Assembly: GCA_030040955.1 (NCBI GenBank)
Contig: JASHSH010000254.1
Coordinates: 1 to 15,927, forward strand
Direction of reading: 5' to 3'
Source of the DNA: Rhodospirillales bacterium
GTDB taxonomy: Bacteria > Pseudomonadota > Alphaproteobacteria > Rhodospirillales > Magnetospirillaceae
DNA length: 15,927 nt
The translations under genes and the position numbers were made by a program. This document shows, in pieces, positions 1 to 6,890 of this stretch (the stretch's first letter is position 1; every line of letters begins with the position of its first letter). The notes beneath the pieces were generated by a model. That model was not told the origin of the DNA, made no database searches, and saw nothing but the letters and a program-made list of their open reading frames with translations.

Positions 1-649
1 AGCGCACGTCCTTGCAATGTACATGGACAACGCGCGCACCGTGCCGCTGGGTCACCGCGATCCAATCCCCGCCCGCATAGGCCGAATGCCCGGTGTCGAT
101 CAGCAATCCGACCGCCGGACCGGTTGCCGCCATCAGCCGGTCGATTTCCTCGTCGGTCTCCACCACCGTGCCCATATGATGGTGATAGGCGAGCCGCACG
201 CCGCGCTTAAGCATGAACTCGGCCAGCTCGGTCATCTTATCGCCGAGCGGCTTGAACTTCTCCGCCGGCAGGCGGGGCCGCGCGCTTACAGGCACGTCGC
301 GCTTGTCCTGCACGGTGCCGGTGGTCTCGGCATAGACCAGGACCGGAGCCTCCAGCCTGCCGAAGGTGTCGAGCTGGCCTTCGATGCGCTTCTTCTCCTC
401 GGCGACGGAGAGTTCGAGCAGACGGCCCGAGAACCATCCGGAGACGAGCTTGAGCTTGTGGCTCTTGAGGATCGGGCCGAGGGTCTTCGCGTCCATCGGG
501 AACTTGACCCCGGTCTCGGTGCCCGAAAAGCCGGCCGCGCGGCTCTCGCGCAAGCAGGTCTCCAGCGAAGTGTCGCCGCCCAGTTCGGGCAGATCGCTGT
601 TGGTCCAGGCGATCGGCGCGACGCCCAGGCGGATCGGTCCGGCGGCCAT
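1..649 (-). CDS. iolE: Inosose dehydratase IolE, 3' end cut off by the window edge
   Basis: Cytosolic TIM-barrel enzyme that dehydrates 2-keto-myo-inositol (inosose), the second step of inositol catabolism. I translated the minus strand by eye. It starts MAAGPIRLGVAPIAWTNSDL, followed by PELGGDTSLETCL, which matches the family N-terminus (usually WTNDDLPELGG). Further on are YHHHMGTVVETDEEID (about residues 155-170) and LLIDTGHSAYAGGD, carrying the Asp/His residues expected to bind the divalent metal, then VVHVHCKDVR just before the edge. About 216 codons are present; the family is usually near 300 residues, so roughly the last quarter lies to the left of position 1. The ATG directly abuts the iolD stop codon (TAG then ATG, no spacer), and the G-rich tail of iolD probably serves as its ribosome binding site. 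The two genes are therefore almost certainly cotranscribed and translationally coupled. Confidence 0.93.
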   Translation of the reverse strand, partial: MAAGPIRLGVAPIAWTNSDLPELGGDTSLETCLRESRAAGFSGTETGVKFPMDAKTLGPILKSHKLKLVSGWFSGRLLELSVAEEKKRIEGQLDTFGRLEAPVLVYAETTGTVQDKRDVPVSARPRLPAEKFKPLGDKMTELAEFMLKRGVRLAYHHHMGTVVETDEEIDRLMAATGPAVGLLIDTGHSAYAGGDWIAVTQRHGARVVHVHCKDVR

Positions 650-2494
650 CTACACCCCCGCCCGCTGCTTCTTGCGGCCCTGATCCTGCTCCGCGCGCGC
701 CGCGCGCACCTCGGCGCGCTGGCTCACCTCGGGCACGCCGACATCCCACCAGGCATCGCCCGGCGTCCAGGTATATGCGCTCACCTTGATGACGATGACG
801 GTGGTGCGGTCGGCCTTCTTCGCCCGCTTGAACGCGCGTTCGAGGTCGGCGATCGATTCAACGCGTTCGGCGATGGCCCCCATGCTTTCGGCGTGATTGG
901 CGAAGTCGACTTCGACCAGATTCTCGACCTTGCAATCCGCGAGCAGGTTGTTGAACGGCTTGCCGCCCTTGCCGATCTGGAGACGGTTGATCACCGCGAA
1001 GCCGCCATTGTCGCAGACCACGACGATCAGCTTGTGGCCGGTCAGCACCGAGCTGTAGATGTCCGAATTCATCATCAGATACGAGCCGTCGCCGACGAAG
1101 GCGATCACCTCGCGCTCGGGATTCGCCATCTTCGCGCCCCAGGCGCCACTGATTTCGTAGCCCATGCAGCTGAAGCCGAACTCGCAGTCGAATGTGCCGA
1201 CCGTCTTCGCCCGCCAGTTCTTGCAGAGTTCGCCGGGCAGGCCGCCGGCCGCGGTGAGCGCGAGATCGGTGGGCCCGCAGATGCGGTTGATCGCGCCGAC
1301 CACCTGGGCGTAGCTCGGCGGATCGGCGTTGGAGGGTGCGGTGAGCTGGCCGACCAGCTTGTTCCAGCCGGCATACTCCTTGCGCCCCAAGTCGGCCCAG
1401 GGCTTGGGCGCCTTCCAGCCGCCCAGCGCGGCCGACAATTCCTCGAGCCCGGCGCCGGCGTCGCCGACCACGGCATGCGCGCGATGCTTGACCGCGTCGA
1501 AGCGGGCCGCGTTCAGCGCGACGATGCGCAAATCCGGATTGGCGAAGGCGGACCAGGAGCCGGTCGAGAAGTCCTGCAACCGTGTGCCCACGGCGAGTAC
1601 AAGGTCCGTCTCGGCGGCCAGCGCATTCGCCGAAGCGCTGCCGATCACGCCGATCGGCCCGACATTGTTGGGATGGTCATGCGGCAACGCGGCGCGGCCG
1701 GCGATGGTTTCGGCGACCGGCATTCCGTGGCGCTCGGCGAAGGCGGCGAGTGTTTCGGTGGCGAGCGCGTAATGAACGCCGCCGCCGGCGATCAGCAGCG
1801 GCCTCTTCGCTTTCTTGATCAGGGCCGCCGCCTCGACCAGCTGCTCGACATCGGGCCGCGGGCGCGGCACGCGGTGCAGCCGGGGCGCGAAGAATGCGGC
1901 CGGATAGTCGTAGGCCTCGGCCTGCACATCCTGCGCGAGCCCGAGGAACGCCGGGCCGCAATCGGCCGGGTCGAGCATGGCTGCCACCGCCTGCGGCAGC
2001 GAGGAGAGAATCTGCTCGGGCCGAACGATTCGGTCCCAGTAGCGGGTGACGGCGCGGAACGCGTCGTTCACGGTAATCGTCGGATTGCCGAAATGCTCGA
2101 CCTGCTGGAGCACGGGATCGGGGACCCGGTTGGCGAAGGTGTCGCCGGAAAGCAGGAGGATCGGTAGGCGATTGGAATGCGCGACCCCGGCGGCGGTGAC
2201 CATGTTGGCCGCGCCCGGCCCGATCGAGCTGGCCGCCACCATGATCTGGCGCCGCCGCTTGGCCTTGGCGAAAGCGACGCCGGCCAGCGCCATCGACTGT
2301 TCGTTCTGGCCGCGCCAAGTCGGCAGCTGGTCCCTGACGGCTTCCAGCGCTTCGCCCAGGCAGGTGACGTTGCCGTGGCCGAATATGGCGAACACGCCCG
2401 CGAACAGCGGAGCCTCGCGCCCGTCGATCAGCGTGCGCTGGGCGATCAGATAGCGCACGAGAGCTTGCGCCATCGTGAGCCGCACCGTCTTCAT
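650..2494 (-). CDS. iolD: 3D-(3,5/4)-trihydroxycyclohexane-1,2-dione acylhydrolase IolD (ThDP enzyme)
   Basis: Opens the six-membered ring of the IolE product to give 5-deoxyglucuronate, the committed ring-cleavage step of inositol degradation. The start chosen is the ATG giving MKTVRLTMAQALVRYL, the typical IolD N-terminus (614 residues, normal length). An AGGGAGGG ribosome binding site lies 6 nt upstream of this ATG, whereas the in-frame ATG at 2500 touches it and is less likely. Visible ThDP-enzyme features: FGHGNV near residues 38-43; NEQSMA with the likely catalytic Glu near residue 65; a central domain beginning around LIAGGGVHYA (about 235-245); and the ThDP/metal motif GDGSYLMMNS (from about 468) ending in DNGGF (about 495-499). 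It is the first visible gene of a leftward operon with iolE, transcribed from the region shared with iolG. Confidence 0.95.
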   Translation of the reverse strand: MKTVRLTMAQALVRYLIAQRTLIDGREAPLFAGVFAIFGHGNVTCLGEALEAVRDQLPTWRGQNEQSMALAGVAFAKAKRRRQIMVAASSIGPGAANMVTAAGVAHSNRLPILLLSGDTFANRVPDPVLQQVEHFGNPTITVNDAFRAVTRYWDRIVRPEQILSSLPQAVAAMLDPADCGPAFLGLAQDVQAEAYDYPAAFFAPRLHRVPRPRPDVEQLVEAAALIKKAKRPLLIAGGGVHYALATETLAAFAERHGMPVAETIAGRAALPHDHPNNVGPIGVIGSASANALAAETDLVLAVGTRLQDFSTGSWSAFANPDLRIVALNAARFDAVKHRAHAVVGDAGAGLEELSAALGGWKAPKPWADLGRKEYAGWNKLVGQLTAPSNADPPSYAQVVGAINRICGPTDLALTAAGGLPGELCKNWRAKTVGTFDCEFGFSCMGYEISGAWGAKMANPEREVIAFVGDGSYLMMNSDIYSSVLTGHKLIVVVCDNGGFAVINRLQIGKGGKPFNNLLADCKVENLVEVDFANHAESMGAIAERVESIADLERAFKRAKKADRTTVIVIKVSAYTWTPGDAWWDVGVPEVSQRAEVRAARAEQDQGRKKQRAGV

Positions 2495-2500
2495 CGACAT

Positions 2501-2508
2501 CCCTCCCT
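2501..2508 (-). promoter_or_regulatory. Ribosome binding site that fixes the iolD start
   Basis: On the minus strand AGGGAGGG lies immediately before ATGTCGATG. The spacing is 6 nt to the second ATG (2494) and zero to the first (2500). Together with family conservation of the MKTVRLTMAQAL start, this favours 2494 as the iolD start codon. Confidence 0.7.
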
Positions 2509-2653
2509 GGCGCCGCCGCCGTTCTTGTCGGTCCGTTCGGCGCGTCTCGCGGACTCTAGTGCAACCCCGTTTGACACGAAATCGAAAACGCAACAAAAGT
2601 GCTGCCCACAGCCGCGGGCCGCGGCCGCGGCGGTGGAATCGAGACATAAAATC
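2509..2653. promoter_or_regulatory. Divergent promoter region between iolD and iolG
   Basis: This gap separates the divergently read iolD and iolG, so it must hold promoters for both and is the natural site for an iol repressor. On the plus strand a perfect TTGACA (2571-2576) is followed 18 nt later by only a weak -10 match (AAAAGT, 2595-2600). On the minus strand TAGAGT (+ strand 2553-2558) is a possible -10, but no good -35 precedes it. A perfect 12-bp palindrome CCGCGGCCGCGG sits at 2619-2630. I do not see the GGAA-N6-TTCC pattern known for rhizobial IolR. The upstream half contains an A-rich patch (CGAAATCGAAAACGCAACAAAA) unlike the surrounding coding DNA. The promoter role follows from layout; the exact boxes are uncertain. 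Confidence 0.5.
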
Positions 2654-2664
2654 GGGAGGAGGCA

Positions 2665-3660
2665 ATGGTCAAATTCGCGCTGTTCGGGGCGGGGCGCATC
2701 GGCGCGATGCATGCCCGCAATATCGCGCGGCACGAGCGGGCCTCGCTGGTCCATGTCTACGACGTGCACCGGCCCTCCGCCGAGAAGGTGGCGCGCGCCA
2801 ACGGCGCCAAGCCGGTGGACAGCGTGGCGGCGGCGCTCGAGGGCGTCGATGCGGTGCTGATCGCTTCCTCGACCAACACCCATGTCGATCTGATCACTGC
2901 ATCCGCCAAGGCGGGCGTGCCGGTGCTATGCGAGAAGCCGATTGACCTCGACATCAAGCGCGTCGAGCACTGCCGCAAGGCCATCGCCGGCACCGGCGTT
3001 CCGGTGCAGATTGGATTCAACCGGCGCTACGACCCGTCGCATCGGGCGGTGCGCGAGGCGGTGCACAAGGGCGAGATCGGCCCGCTCGAGCTGCTCGTCA
3101 TCACCAGCCGCGATCCGGGGCTGGCGCCGGTCTCCTATCTCAAGGTCTCGGGCGGCATCTTCCGCGACATGGTGATCCACGACTTCGATCTGTCGCGGTT
3201 CATCCTGGGCGAGGAGCCGGTCGAAGTGTTCGCCACCGGCAGCGTCCGCGTCGATCCCGAGGTCGGCAAGCTCGACGATGTGGACACCGCCATGGTGGTG
3301 ATGAAGGCGAAGTCGGGCGCGCTGGTGCATATCAACGTCTCGCGCCGCGCCGTCTACGGCTACGACCAGCGGGTCGAGGCGTTCGGCGCCAAGGGTATGG
3401 CGCAATCGGATAATTTGCGCGCGAGCACGTTGACCCGCGCCAACGCCAAGATCACCGGCGCGAAGGCGCCGCTGCTCCACTTCTTCATCGAGCGCTACAC
3501 GAAGGCCTATCTCGACGAGCTCGACGAATTCATCACCGTGGTGCGGAAGGGAGAGAAGCCGTCGGTCGATTTCGAGGATGGCCGCCGGGCGTTGATCCTG
3601 GCCAACGCGGCCGGCGAGTCACTCAAGAGCGGGCGGAGCGTGAAGGTCCGCTACGACTGA
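2665..3660 (+). CDS. iolG: Inositol 2-dehydrogenase IolG-type oxidoreductase (Gfo/Idh/MocA family)
   Basis: NAD-dependent oxidation of myo-inositol to 2-keto-myo-inositol, the first step of the pathway continued by IolE and IolD. The protein has 331 residues, normal for the family (about 330-340). A Rossmann nucleotide-binding motif GAGRIG is at residues 8-13. The family signature CEKPIDLD is at 89-96, with the catalytic Lys at about 91. DMVIHDFDL follows, with the Asp at about 168 and the His at about 172, in the same relative positions as the catalytic Lys/Asp/His of Bacillus IolG. The start is supported by a strong GGGAGGAGG ribosome binding site just upstream. The gene appears monocistronic, diverging from iolD and converging on hicB with only 12 bp between stop codons. 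A related activity such as scyllo-inositol dehydrogenase cannot be excluded from sequence alone, but the iolDE neighbourhood makes inositol the likely substrate. Confidence 0.9.
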   Translation: MVKFALFGAGRIGAMHARNIARHERASLVHVYDVHRPSAEKVARANGAKPVDSVAAALEGVDAVLIASSTNTHVDLITASAKAGVPVLCEKPIDLDIKRVEHCRKAIAGTGVPVQIGFNRRYDPSHRAVREAVHKGEIGPLELLVITSRDPGLAPVSYLKVSGGIFRDMVIHDFDLSRFILGEEPVEVFATGSVRVDPEVGKLDDVDTAMVVMKAKSGALVHINVSRRAVYGYDQRVEAFGAKGMAQSDNLRASTLTRANAKITGAKAPLLHFFIERYTKAYLDELDEFITVVRKGEKPSVDFEDGRRALILANAAGESLKSGRSVKVRYD

Positions 3661-3672
3661 GGCGCGTGATAC

Positions 3673-4182
3673 CTAGGCGACCGCGCGAGCGCGTGTCGCA
3701 CGCGACGGGACCGGCCGATAGGCGACGTTCCGGCGTCGGCGATCGAAGACGGACACGGAAATACCGTAGCCGAGCAGGTCCAAGGCGCGGGCCAGCCGTG
3801 GCAGTTTGGTGGCCTCTCGCGGGTCCAGCATGCGCCGCGCCTCTTTATGGTCGATCGCCATGAGCCGTGCCAGGTCGGCGACCTTGCGCCTGGACTCGCG
3901 GAGCGCTCTGCGTAGCGCTACCTTCAACGCCAGCTCGGGAGCCACGGCCACGGGCCACCAGCGCCGCCCCGAAGACAGCAGCCGATCGGACGGAAAGGGA
4001 ATCTCCTCCCCATCACGCAGGCGGGCGGCGATCGCCTCGTTCAGGCAATCGGCGGCCTCCTCGCGCGCCTCGCGCTCGGTCGCGCCGTCGGTCAGCGCCT
4101 CGGGCAAATCGGCGAAGCGGACCGTATGCCGTCCGTCGCGTCCACGCGAGAGGCGCGCAGGATAGGCGAAGCCCTTCCACAT
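3673..4182 (-). CDS. hicB: HicB-family antitoxin with C-terminal helix-turn-helix
   Basis: Antitoxin that binds and neutralises HicA and is expected to repress its own operon. The N-terminal HicB-like fold is visible as FAYPARL, then DGRHTVRFADLPEALTDG and a helix rich in Glu/Ala (EREAREEAADCLNEAIAARL). The C-terminal third (LRRALRESRRKVADLARLMAIDHKEARRML and onwards) looks like an XRE-type helix-turn-helix, as in other DNA-binding HicB proteins. Three in-frame ATGs compete: 4221 (overlapping the hicA stop by 8 nt, 182 residues), 4191 and 4182. I chose 4182 (169 residues) because AAGGGA lies 9 nt upstream and family conservation begins there (MWKGFAYPARL). The start is uncertain; the identity is not. 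It is cotranscribed with hicA and its stop codon faces that of iolG. Confidence 0.88.
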   Translation of the reverse strand: MWKGFAYPARLSRGRDGRHTVRFADLPEALTDGATEREAREEAADCLNEAIAARLRDGEEIPFPSDRLLSSGRRWWPVAVAPELALKVALRRALRESRRKVADLARLMAIDHKEARRMLDPREATKLPRLARALDLLGYGISVSVFDRRRRNVAYRPVPSRATRARAVA

Positions 4183-4213
4183 CGAAGACATTCCCTTGCC
4201 AGCGACACCCACC

Positions 4214-4432
4214 TTAGTCATTCAGATCTCGCTTCGTCAGTCCGAGCTGCTTCAGCATCGCGGCAAGCAAGCCTTCACCGATTTCCTTCTTGCGATCCTT
4301 GACGATCGTCTTCCGCCCACCCAGCCGCAGGGTACCGTGACTGCCTTTCCCCCGCGTCTGGTCGAATTCATACGAAAGGCCCATGCGATCCGCCGCTCGT
4401 TTCACCTTGCGCAGGAACTCGTCGCCCCGCAT
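4214..4432 (-). CDS. hicA: HicA-family mRNA interferase toxin
   Basis: Small (72 residues) ribosome-independent RNase of the HicA family, which degrades mRNA when HicB is lost. The dsRNA-binding-like fold is recognisable from GDEFLRKVKRAADRMGLSYE, then KGSHGTLRL with the conserved active-site His at residue 32, a short TIVKD strand and a C-terminal helix (LLAAMLKQLGLTKRDL). An in-frame TAG two codons upstream of the ATG rules out a longer protein. No Shine-Dalgarno sequence precedes the ATG, so the message may be leaderless or nearly so. It is the first gene of hicA-hicB, the usual order. GC over 4201-4440 is about 60 percent by hand count, lower than the neighbouring genes, consistent with horizontal acquisition. 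Confidence 0.9.
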   Translation of the reverse strand: MRGDEFLRKVKRAADRMGLSYEFDQTRGKGSHGTLRLGGRKTIVKDRKKEIGEGLLAAMLKQLGLTKRDLND

Positions 4433-4438
4433 CGGCTA

Positions 4439-4468
4439 CCGATAGGGCATTTATCCCCTATCCGTCAA
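4439..4468 (-). promoter_or_regulatory. Candidate hicAB promoter and operator palindrome
   Basis: An inverted repeat GATAGGG (4441-4447) / CCCTATC (4456-4462), with 8 bp between the arms, lies directly upstream of hicA. On the minus strand a TTGACG (4468-4463), close to the -35 consensus, precedes it, and the AT-rich GATAAA (4455-4450) lies inside the repeat. A box 18 nt after TTGACG reads TATCGG (weak). Either way transcription would begin within a few bases of the hicA ATG. HicB proteins with a helix-turn-helix bind such palindromes; the assignment here is inference from position and symmetry. Confidence 0.5.
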
Positions 4469-4488
4469 TCGCATGGTTTGCGACGTCC

Positions 4489-5202
4489 CTATTGCTGATC
4501 CGCCAGCGCGATCGCGACGCGGCGGTTGCGCTGGCCCTTGCTTTCGATCTTGGTGACGAGCACGCGGCCGATCTCGCCGGTGCGCGCGACATGCGTGCCG
4601 CCGCAGGGTTGCAGATCGACCCCTTCGATCTCGAGCAGGCGTACCCGGCCGAGCCCCATCGGCGGCTTGACCGACATGGTGCGCACCAGTTCGGGTTTCG
4701 CCGCCAGCTCCGCGTCGGTGATCCACCGCACCCCGACCGCATGGTCCTCTTCGATCAGCCGATTCAGCCGCTCCGCGATGCGGTCCTTGTCGAGCGATTC
4801 CTGTGTGTCGAAATCGAGCCTACCCTTGCCGTCGCCAACCTGGCCGCCGGTGACGCCGGCCGGGATCACCGCGGAAAGCAGGTGCAGACAGGTATGGACG
4901 CGCATGTGGCGGTACCGCCGCTCCCAATCGATCTCGGCCGCGACCCGTTCACCGATCGCGGGAAGCCCCGCGCCCGGCTCCGGAATGTGCAGGATTTCGC
5001 CCGGCGCCTCTCCCTTGCGCGTGTCCGCGATGCGCAAGGACCTCCCGTCGGCGAGCAGCAGCGCTCCGCTATCGCCCGGCTGGCCGCCGCCGGTCACATA
5101 GAACACCGTGCGGTCGAGCTGGATGCCCCGCGCATCCGCCGCGGTGACCGCGGCGTCGCCGCGGCGGAGATAATGATCGGCGCGAAAGAGCTCCTCGGTC
5201 AC
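4489..5202 (-). CDS. alaX: Alanyl-tRNA editing protein AlaX (stand-alone trans-editing domain)
   Basis: Free-standing homologue of the AlaRS editing domain that deacylates tRNA(Ala) mischarged with serine or glycine. The predicted protein (237 residues, medium AlaX class) shows GGGQPGDSG at 38-46, the zinc motif HTCLH (His103, His107) and CGGTH (Cys200, His204), all in family order. The start is a GTG whose last two bases are the first two of the upstream ribA TGA (GTGA overlap). AAGGAG sits 5 nt before the GTG, inside the ribA tail. Longer in-frame readings upstream lie wholly within ribA and are unlikely. Overlap with ribA shows translational coupling and a shared transcript. Nothing in the family explains a link with riboflavin synthesis, so the pairing itself is the odd point. 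Confidence 0.92.
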   Translation of the reverse strand: MTEELFRADHYLRRGDAAVTAADARGIQLDRTVFYVTGGGQPGDSGALLLADGRSLRIADTRKGEAPGEILHIPEPGAGLPAIGERVAAEIDWERRYRHMRVHTCLHLLSAVIPAGVTGGQVGDGKGRLDFDTQESLDKDRIAERLNRLIEEDHAVGVRWITDAELAAKPELVRTMSVKPPMGLGRVRLLEIEGVDLQPCGGTHVARTGEIGRVLVTKIESKGQRNRRVAIALADQQ

Positions 5203-5825
5203 GAACGCTCCTTCGCGCGCCTCTTCGCCGGCGGTGCGTGCCGCTCCGCCGGCAGATGGCCCATCGCCATCTTCTTGGTCTCGATATAGCGGCGGTTGTG
5301 CGAATTGCCGCGCGTCCACAGCGGCACCCGCTCCAAGATTTCGAGGCCGCCTTGCGCGAGCGCCGCGATCTTGACCGGATTGTTGGTGATCAGGCGCACG
5401 CGGCCGAGCCCCAGCGCGCGCAATATCTCGACGGCTACGTCATAATTGCGCGGATCGGCCGGGAAGCCGAGATAGCGATTGGCCTCCACCGTATCCAGGC
5501 CGCGGTCCTGGAGCGCGTAGGCCGCGATCTTCGGACCCAGGCCAATGCCGCGGCCCTCGTGTCCGCGCAAATAGATCACCGCACCCTCGCCGGCCTCGGC
5601 GATCATGCGCAGCGATTCCGCCAGCTGATCGCCGCAGTCGCAGCGCAACGAACCGAGGATATCTCCGGTGGCGCACTCGGAATGGACGCGCACGAGGCAG
5701 CCGTCCTTGGGCCGGCCGGCGGTCACCGCCATGTGCTCAAGCCCCGCCTCATCGCGGAAGATGCGTACCTCGAATTCGCCGAACCGCGTCGGGAGCTTGG
5801 ATTTCGCCGTCTGCATCACCGCCAT
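5199..5825 (-). CDS. ribA: GTP cyclohydrolase II RibA
   Basis: Opens the imidazole ring of GTP, releasing formate and pyrophosphate, to give the pyrimidine precursor used by RibD. The 208 residues carry a single cyclohydrolase II domain with no fused DHBP synthase (RibB) domain. Zinc-binding cysteines are in HSECATGD (Cys51) and RCDCGDQ (Cys62, Cys64). The GTP-binding loop RGHEGRGIGL is at 87-96, RLITNNPVK at 144-152, and the C-terminal HNRRYIETKKMAMGHLP motif is typical. The tail after it (ERHAPPAKRRAKERS) is basic and probably disordered. It lies 21 nt downstream of ribD and overlaps alaX by GTGA. The ATG at 5825 has only a modest GGCGAG upstream; ATG 5816 is an alternative start. Confidence 0.93.
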   Translation of the reverse strand: MAVMQTAKSKLPTRFGEFEVRIFRDEAGLEHMAVTAGRPKDGCLVRVHSECATGDILGSLRCDCGDQLAESLRMIAEAGEGAVIYLRGHEGRGIGLGPKIAAYALQDRGLDTVEANRYLGFPADPRNYDVAVEILRALGLGRVRLITNNPVKIAALAQGGLEILERVPLWTRGNSHNRRYIETKKMAMGHLPAERHAPPAKRRAKERS

Positions 5826-5846
5826 GGAAACTCGCCGCCGGTCAAT

Positions 5847-6842
5847 TTACGTTGGCAATATGGCTTCCGGGTCGAAAGAATCAATGTCGAACGGAATTCG
5901 CGCCGCCGGGTTGAAGCGCCAATCGACCAGATCGATGCCGCGCGCCTCGCCGTCCTGGTGAATATCGACCGCGAGGCACCAGTCGACCCGCGCCAGCACC
6001 GAATCCGAAAGGGACGGCCCGGCCTCGACGAGCACATCCTGCGCGCTGCGTCGGTGCAGATCGACAAGGGCCGCGTCGAGGTCATCGTAGACCAGCGGGT
6101 CGAGGCCGCGCTCCTTGGCGGCGGCCAGATACTCCTCGGGCACCCGGCGGCGTCGATCCAGGATGGCGAGCCAGCGCCGCTTGCCTGGATGGTCGGCGAG
6201 GCGCCGCACGGTGAATTGCGGGTTGTCGGCAAGGATCGTCCCGCTTCCGGTCAGGATAGCGTCGGATTTCTTGCGCAGCCGGTGCGCGAGCAGCAGCGAG
6301 GATTCGGCGGTGAAGGTCGCTTGCCCGGCGGGCGGGATCATCGAGCCTTCGCGGGCGAACGCCCGCTTCACGGTGACCCAGGGCCGGCCCTGCGTCACGC
6401 TGTAGGCGAACGCGTGGATGAGCTGGCGGCATTCTTCTTCGGCCAGGCCGACCGTCGCCTCCACGCCGGCGGCGCGCAGCCGCTCGATGCCGCCGCCCGC
6501 CACCCGTGGATTTGGATCGCGCGTGCCGACATACACCGAGCGGATGCCCGCTTCGAGTATCGCCTGCGTGCAGGGCGGCGTCCGACCGTGATGATTGCAG
6601 GGCTCGAGGGTGACGACGAGCGAGCGCACCCGATCGAGGAGGCCGCGCGAGCGGCAGACGTCGAGGGCGAGCACTTCCGCATGAGGCTCGCCGGCGCGCC
6701 GGTGCGCGGCAATCGCGAGTACATTTCCGCCCTCGTCGAGCGCGGCGGCGCCGACCGGGGGATTCGGCGCGGTCGCGCCCAGCCAGCGCCGCGCCTCGGC
6801 GCAGGCCTGCCGCATGACCGTGGTCGTCCGATCCCCCATCAT
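5847..6842 (-). CDS. ribD: RibD-like bifunctional pyrimidine deaminase/reductase with divergent reductase domain
   Basis: In riboflavin synthesis RibD deaminates the RibA-derived diaminopyrimidine and then reduces its ribose to ribitol with NADPH. The N-terminal deaminase domain is intact: HAEVLAL (His54, Glu56), EPCNHHGRTPPC (Cys82, Cys91) and the downstream Gly-rich GGGIE. The reductase domain (from about residue 153) is recognisable by HRLRKKSDAILTGSGTILADNPQFTVRR (183-214 region). It lacks the usual S-x-DG after the first strand, reading VKRAFAREGSMIPP instead. The 331 residues are a little short for the family (about 360). The ATG at 6842 is followed directly by a second ATG, and no clear ribosome binding site precedes either. 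Cotranscription with ribA downstream is likely. It could be housekeeping or a specialised paralogue; see findings. Confidence 0.85.
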   Translation of the reverse strand: MMGDRTTTVMRQACAEARRWLGATAPNPPVGAAALDEGGNVLAIAAHRRAGEPHAEVLALDVCRSRGLLDRVRSLVVTLEPCNHHGRTPPCTQAILEAGIRSVYVGTRDPNPRVAGGGIERLRAAGVEATVGLAEEECRQLIHAFAYSVTQGRPWVTVKRAFAREGSMIPPAGQATFTAESSLLLAHRLRKKSDAILTGSGTILADNPQFTVRRLADHPGKRRWLAILDRRRRVPEEYLAAAKERGLDPLVYDDLDAALVDLHRRSAQDVLVEAGPSLSDSVLARVDWCLAVDIHQDGEARGIDLVDWRFNPAARIPFDIDSFDPEAILPT

Positions 6843-6890
6843 CGCGCGATCAACTTTCGCCGGAGCATCGATGCGGCCATCGCGCGACGC

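Noticed and set aside
17..2167. Long plus-strand open frame opposite iolD/iolE
   Set aside because: It mirrors the true genes; high G/C at codon position three leaves the antisense frame open. The translation is low-complexity Ala/Arg/Gly-rich with no recognisable domain.
2491..2883. Small minus-strand open frame over the iolD-iolG gap
   Set aside because: It overlaps the start of iolG and the promoter region and shows no recognisable protein features.
4469..4483. TCGCA-TGGTT-TGCGA hairpin after alaX as a terminator
   Set aside because: Only 5 bp of stem, no T-run, and it lies beside the candidate hicAB -35 box; evidence too thin to annotate.
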